Source of the DNA: Flavobacteriaceae bacterium
GTDB taxonomy: Bacteria > Bacteroidota > Bacteroidia > Flavobacteriales > Flavobacteriaceae
Assembly (NCBI GenBank): GCA_009926065.1
Contig: RFPP01000022.1
Location: 1 to 33,948 of the forward strand
Length of the DNA: 33,948 bases
Reading direction: 5' to 3'
This document shows, piece after piece, positions 33,338 to 33,948 of this stretch. Positions within the stretch are counted from its first letter, which is position 1, and every line of letters begins with the position of its first letter. A program made the translations under genes and the position numbers. The notes beneath the pieces were generated by a model. It made no database searches. It saw only the letters and a program-made list of their open reading frames with translations, and was not told where the DNA came from.

Positions 33338-33948
33338 ATGAAGGTCAAATCTAAAGAATTTTATTCAGCACTTTTTATATTTATAATTCTTTTACAATTA
33401 TACTTACCGTCATTTAAAGCAAATGTGCTTTTTCAGGTTTTTACATTAGGGTTGTTTTTTCTATTTGAAAAAGTACAAATCAATAAATCGTTTTTTAAAA
33501 CAATACTGCCAATTTTATTAATTTTTCTATTTGGATTTGTTGGATTTTTATTCAACAAAGTTACCTTTTTTAACGTTTTTAAAGATATCTTTCATTTTCT
33601 AAAACCCCTCACCGGATTATTAATAGGTTATTTTTTCTATAGAAAAATTGATGATTTTAAAATGTTTGTAAAAACAATTGTCATCGTAGGATTGCTATCT
33701 GCAGTAATTCATTTGGACATCTTATTTTTCATAAGCGGATTTTCTTCAGTGAATAAAATACGAGAATTTGGCAGAGATAATTTTCTAGAACTCTTTTCAT
33801 TGTTTTTCTTACTATTTTATAAGAAATTTCAAAACGACACCCTATTTAAAAACCAATTTCAACACTTATTTTTGGTTGTTTTATTATTTGCATCAAATGT
33901 TCTTTATTTTTCTAGAACAATGATTGTGGCTGCAATAATTTTATTAAT
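33338..33948 (+). CDS. Partial CDS, O-antigen polymerase/ligase-like membrane protein
   Basis: A frame open from the ATG at 33338 to the window edge encodes 203 residues beginning MKVKSKEFYSALFIFIILLQ. It is highly hydrophobic, with about five membrane helices so far, and includes the basic periplasmic-loop type segment SSVNKIREFGRDNF and FSRTMIV at the cut end. In Wzy/WaaL-type proteins an SR(T/S) stretch often starts a conserved helix. The position after flippase and glycosyltransferases fits a polymerase or ligase. An upstream ATG at 33331 is out of frame and stops after seven codons. The 3' end is outside the window. Confidence 0.72.
   Translation, partial: MKVKSKEFYSALFIFIILLQLYLPSFKANVLFQVFTLGLFFLFEKVQINKSFFKTILPILLIFLFGFVGFLFNKVTFFNVFKDIFHFLKPLTGLLIGYFFYRKIDDFKMFVKTIVIVGLLSAVIHLDILFFISGFSSVNKIREFGRDNFLELFSLFFLLFYKKFQNDTLFKNQFQHLFLVVLLFASNVLYFSRTMIVAAIILL

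Overview
The window looks like a chromosomal segment of a low-GC member of the Bacteroidota, most likely Flavobacterium or a close relative. Three things point there: the gene families (DUF4175-type protein, Bacteroidota-type GltX and GlnRS, GH3 and DUF6909-like proteins), strong A/T bias, and start regions that lack Shine-Dalgarno sequences but carry the Bacteroidota -7 promoter element TAnnTTTG. Species cannot be named from sequence alone. No insertion sequence, prophage or CRISPR array was seen.

Left part (1-14920), mostly minus strand: the 5' end of a putative methyltransferase gene, mnmG (tRNA modification, TTG start), ybeY (rRNA maturation), a large DUF4175-like membrane/coiled-coil protein, plus-strand alkB-type hydroxylase and gltX, minus-strand glnS, plus-strand folB and tRNA-Cys(GCA), then minus-strand LysE-type exporter and rnr. 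Three parS-like ParB sites lie in the first 2.3 kb. One is fused to the 3' end of ybeY and encodes its last residues. The tRNA-Cys terminator and part of the tRNA T-arm are duplicated just downstream.

Centre (14921-15677): 757 bp of extremely AT-rich non-coding DNA with several DnaA-box-like 9-mers and a 20-bp palindrome. It sits where gene orientation switches from mainly minus to almost entirely plus. With mnmG and the parS cluster nearby, this is a good oriC candidate. dnaA and dnaN are not in the window.

Right part (15678-33948), almost all plus strand: rpiB, a convergent small tatA (16122-16292), a membrane protein resembling the N-terminal half of a Flavobacterium M23 peptidase without its catalytic domain, a GH3-family adenylating enzyme, a secreted carboxypeptidase-regulatory-like protein, and a DUF6909-like protein whose C-terminus resembles nucleoside phosphorylases/nucleosidases.

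From 21110 to the right edge runs a surface-polysaccharide (O-antigen-like) cluster with tightly packed or overlapping genes: Wzz-like protein, rfbA, rfbC, rfbD (no rfbB in the window), epimerase 1, a polytopic membrane protein with a DPSW/FTYGPL loop, epimerase 2 (Phe in place of the SDR catalytic Tyr), an FkbM methyltransferase, a polyprenyl-phosphate-type GT2, a separately bounded lipoprotein, a methyltransferase, a Wzx-type flippase, a second GT2 and a truncated polymerase/ligase-like membrane protein. The epimerase - membrane protein - epimerase - FkbM - GT2 block is the most likely place for undescribed chemistry: it could make a lipid-linked sugar and transfer it outside the inner membrane.
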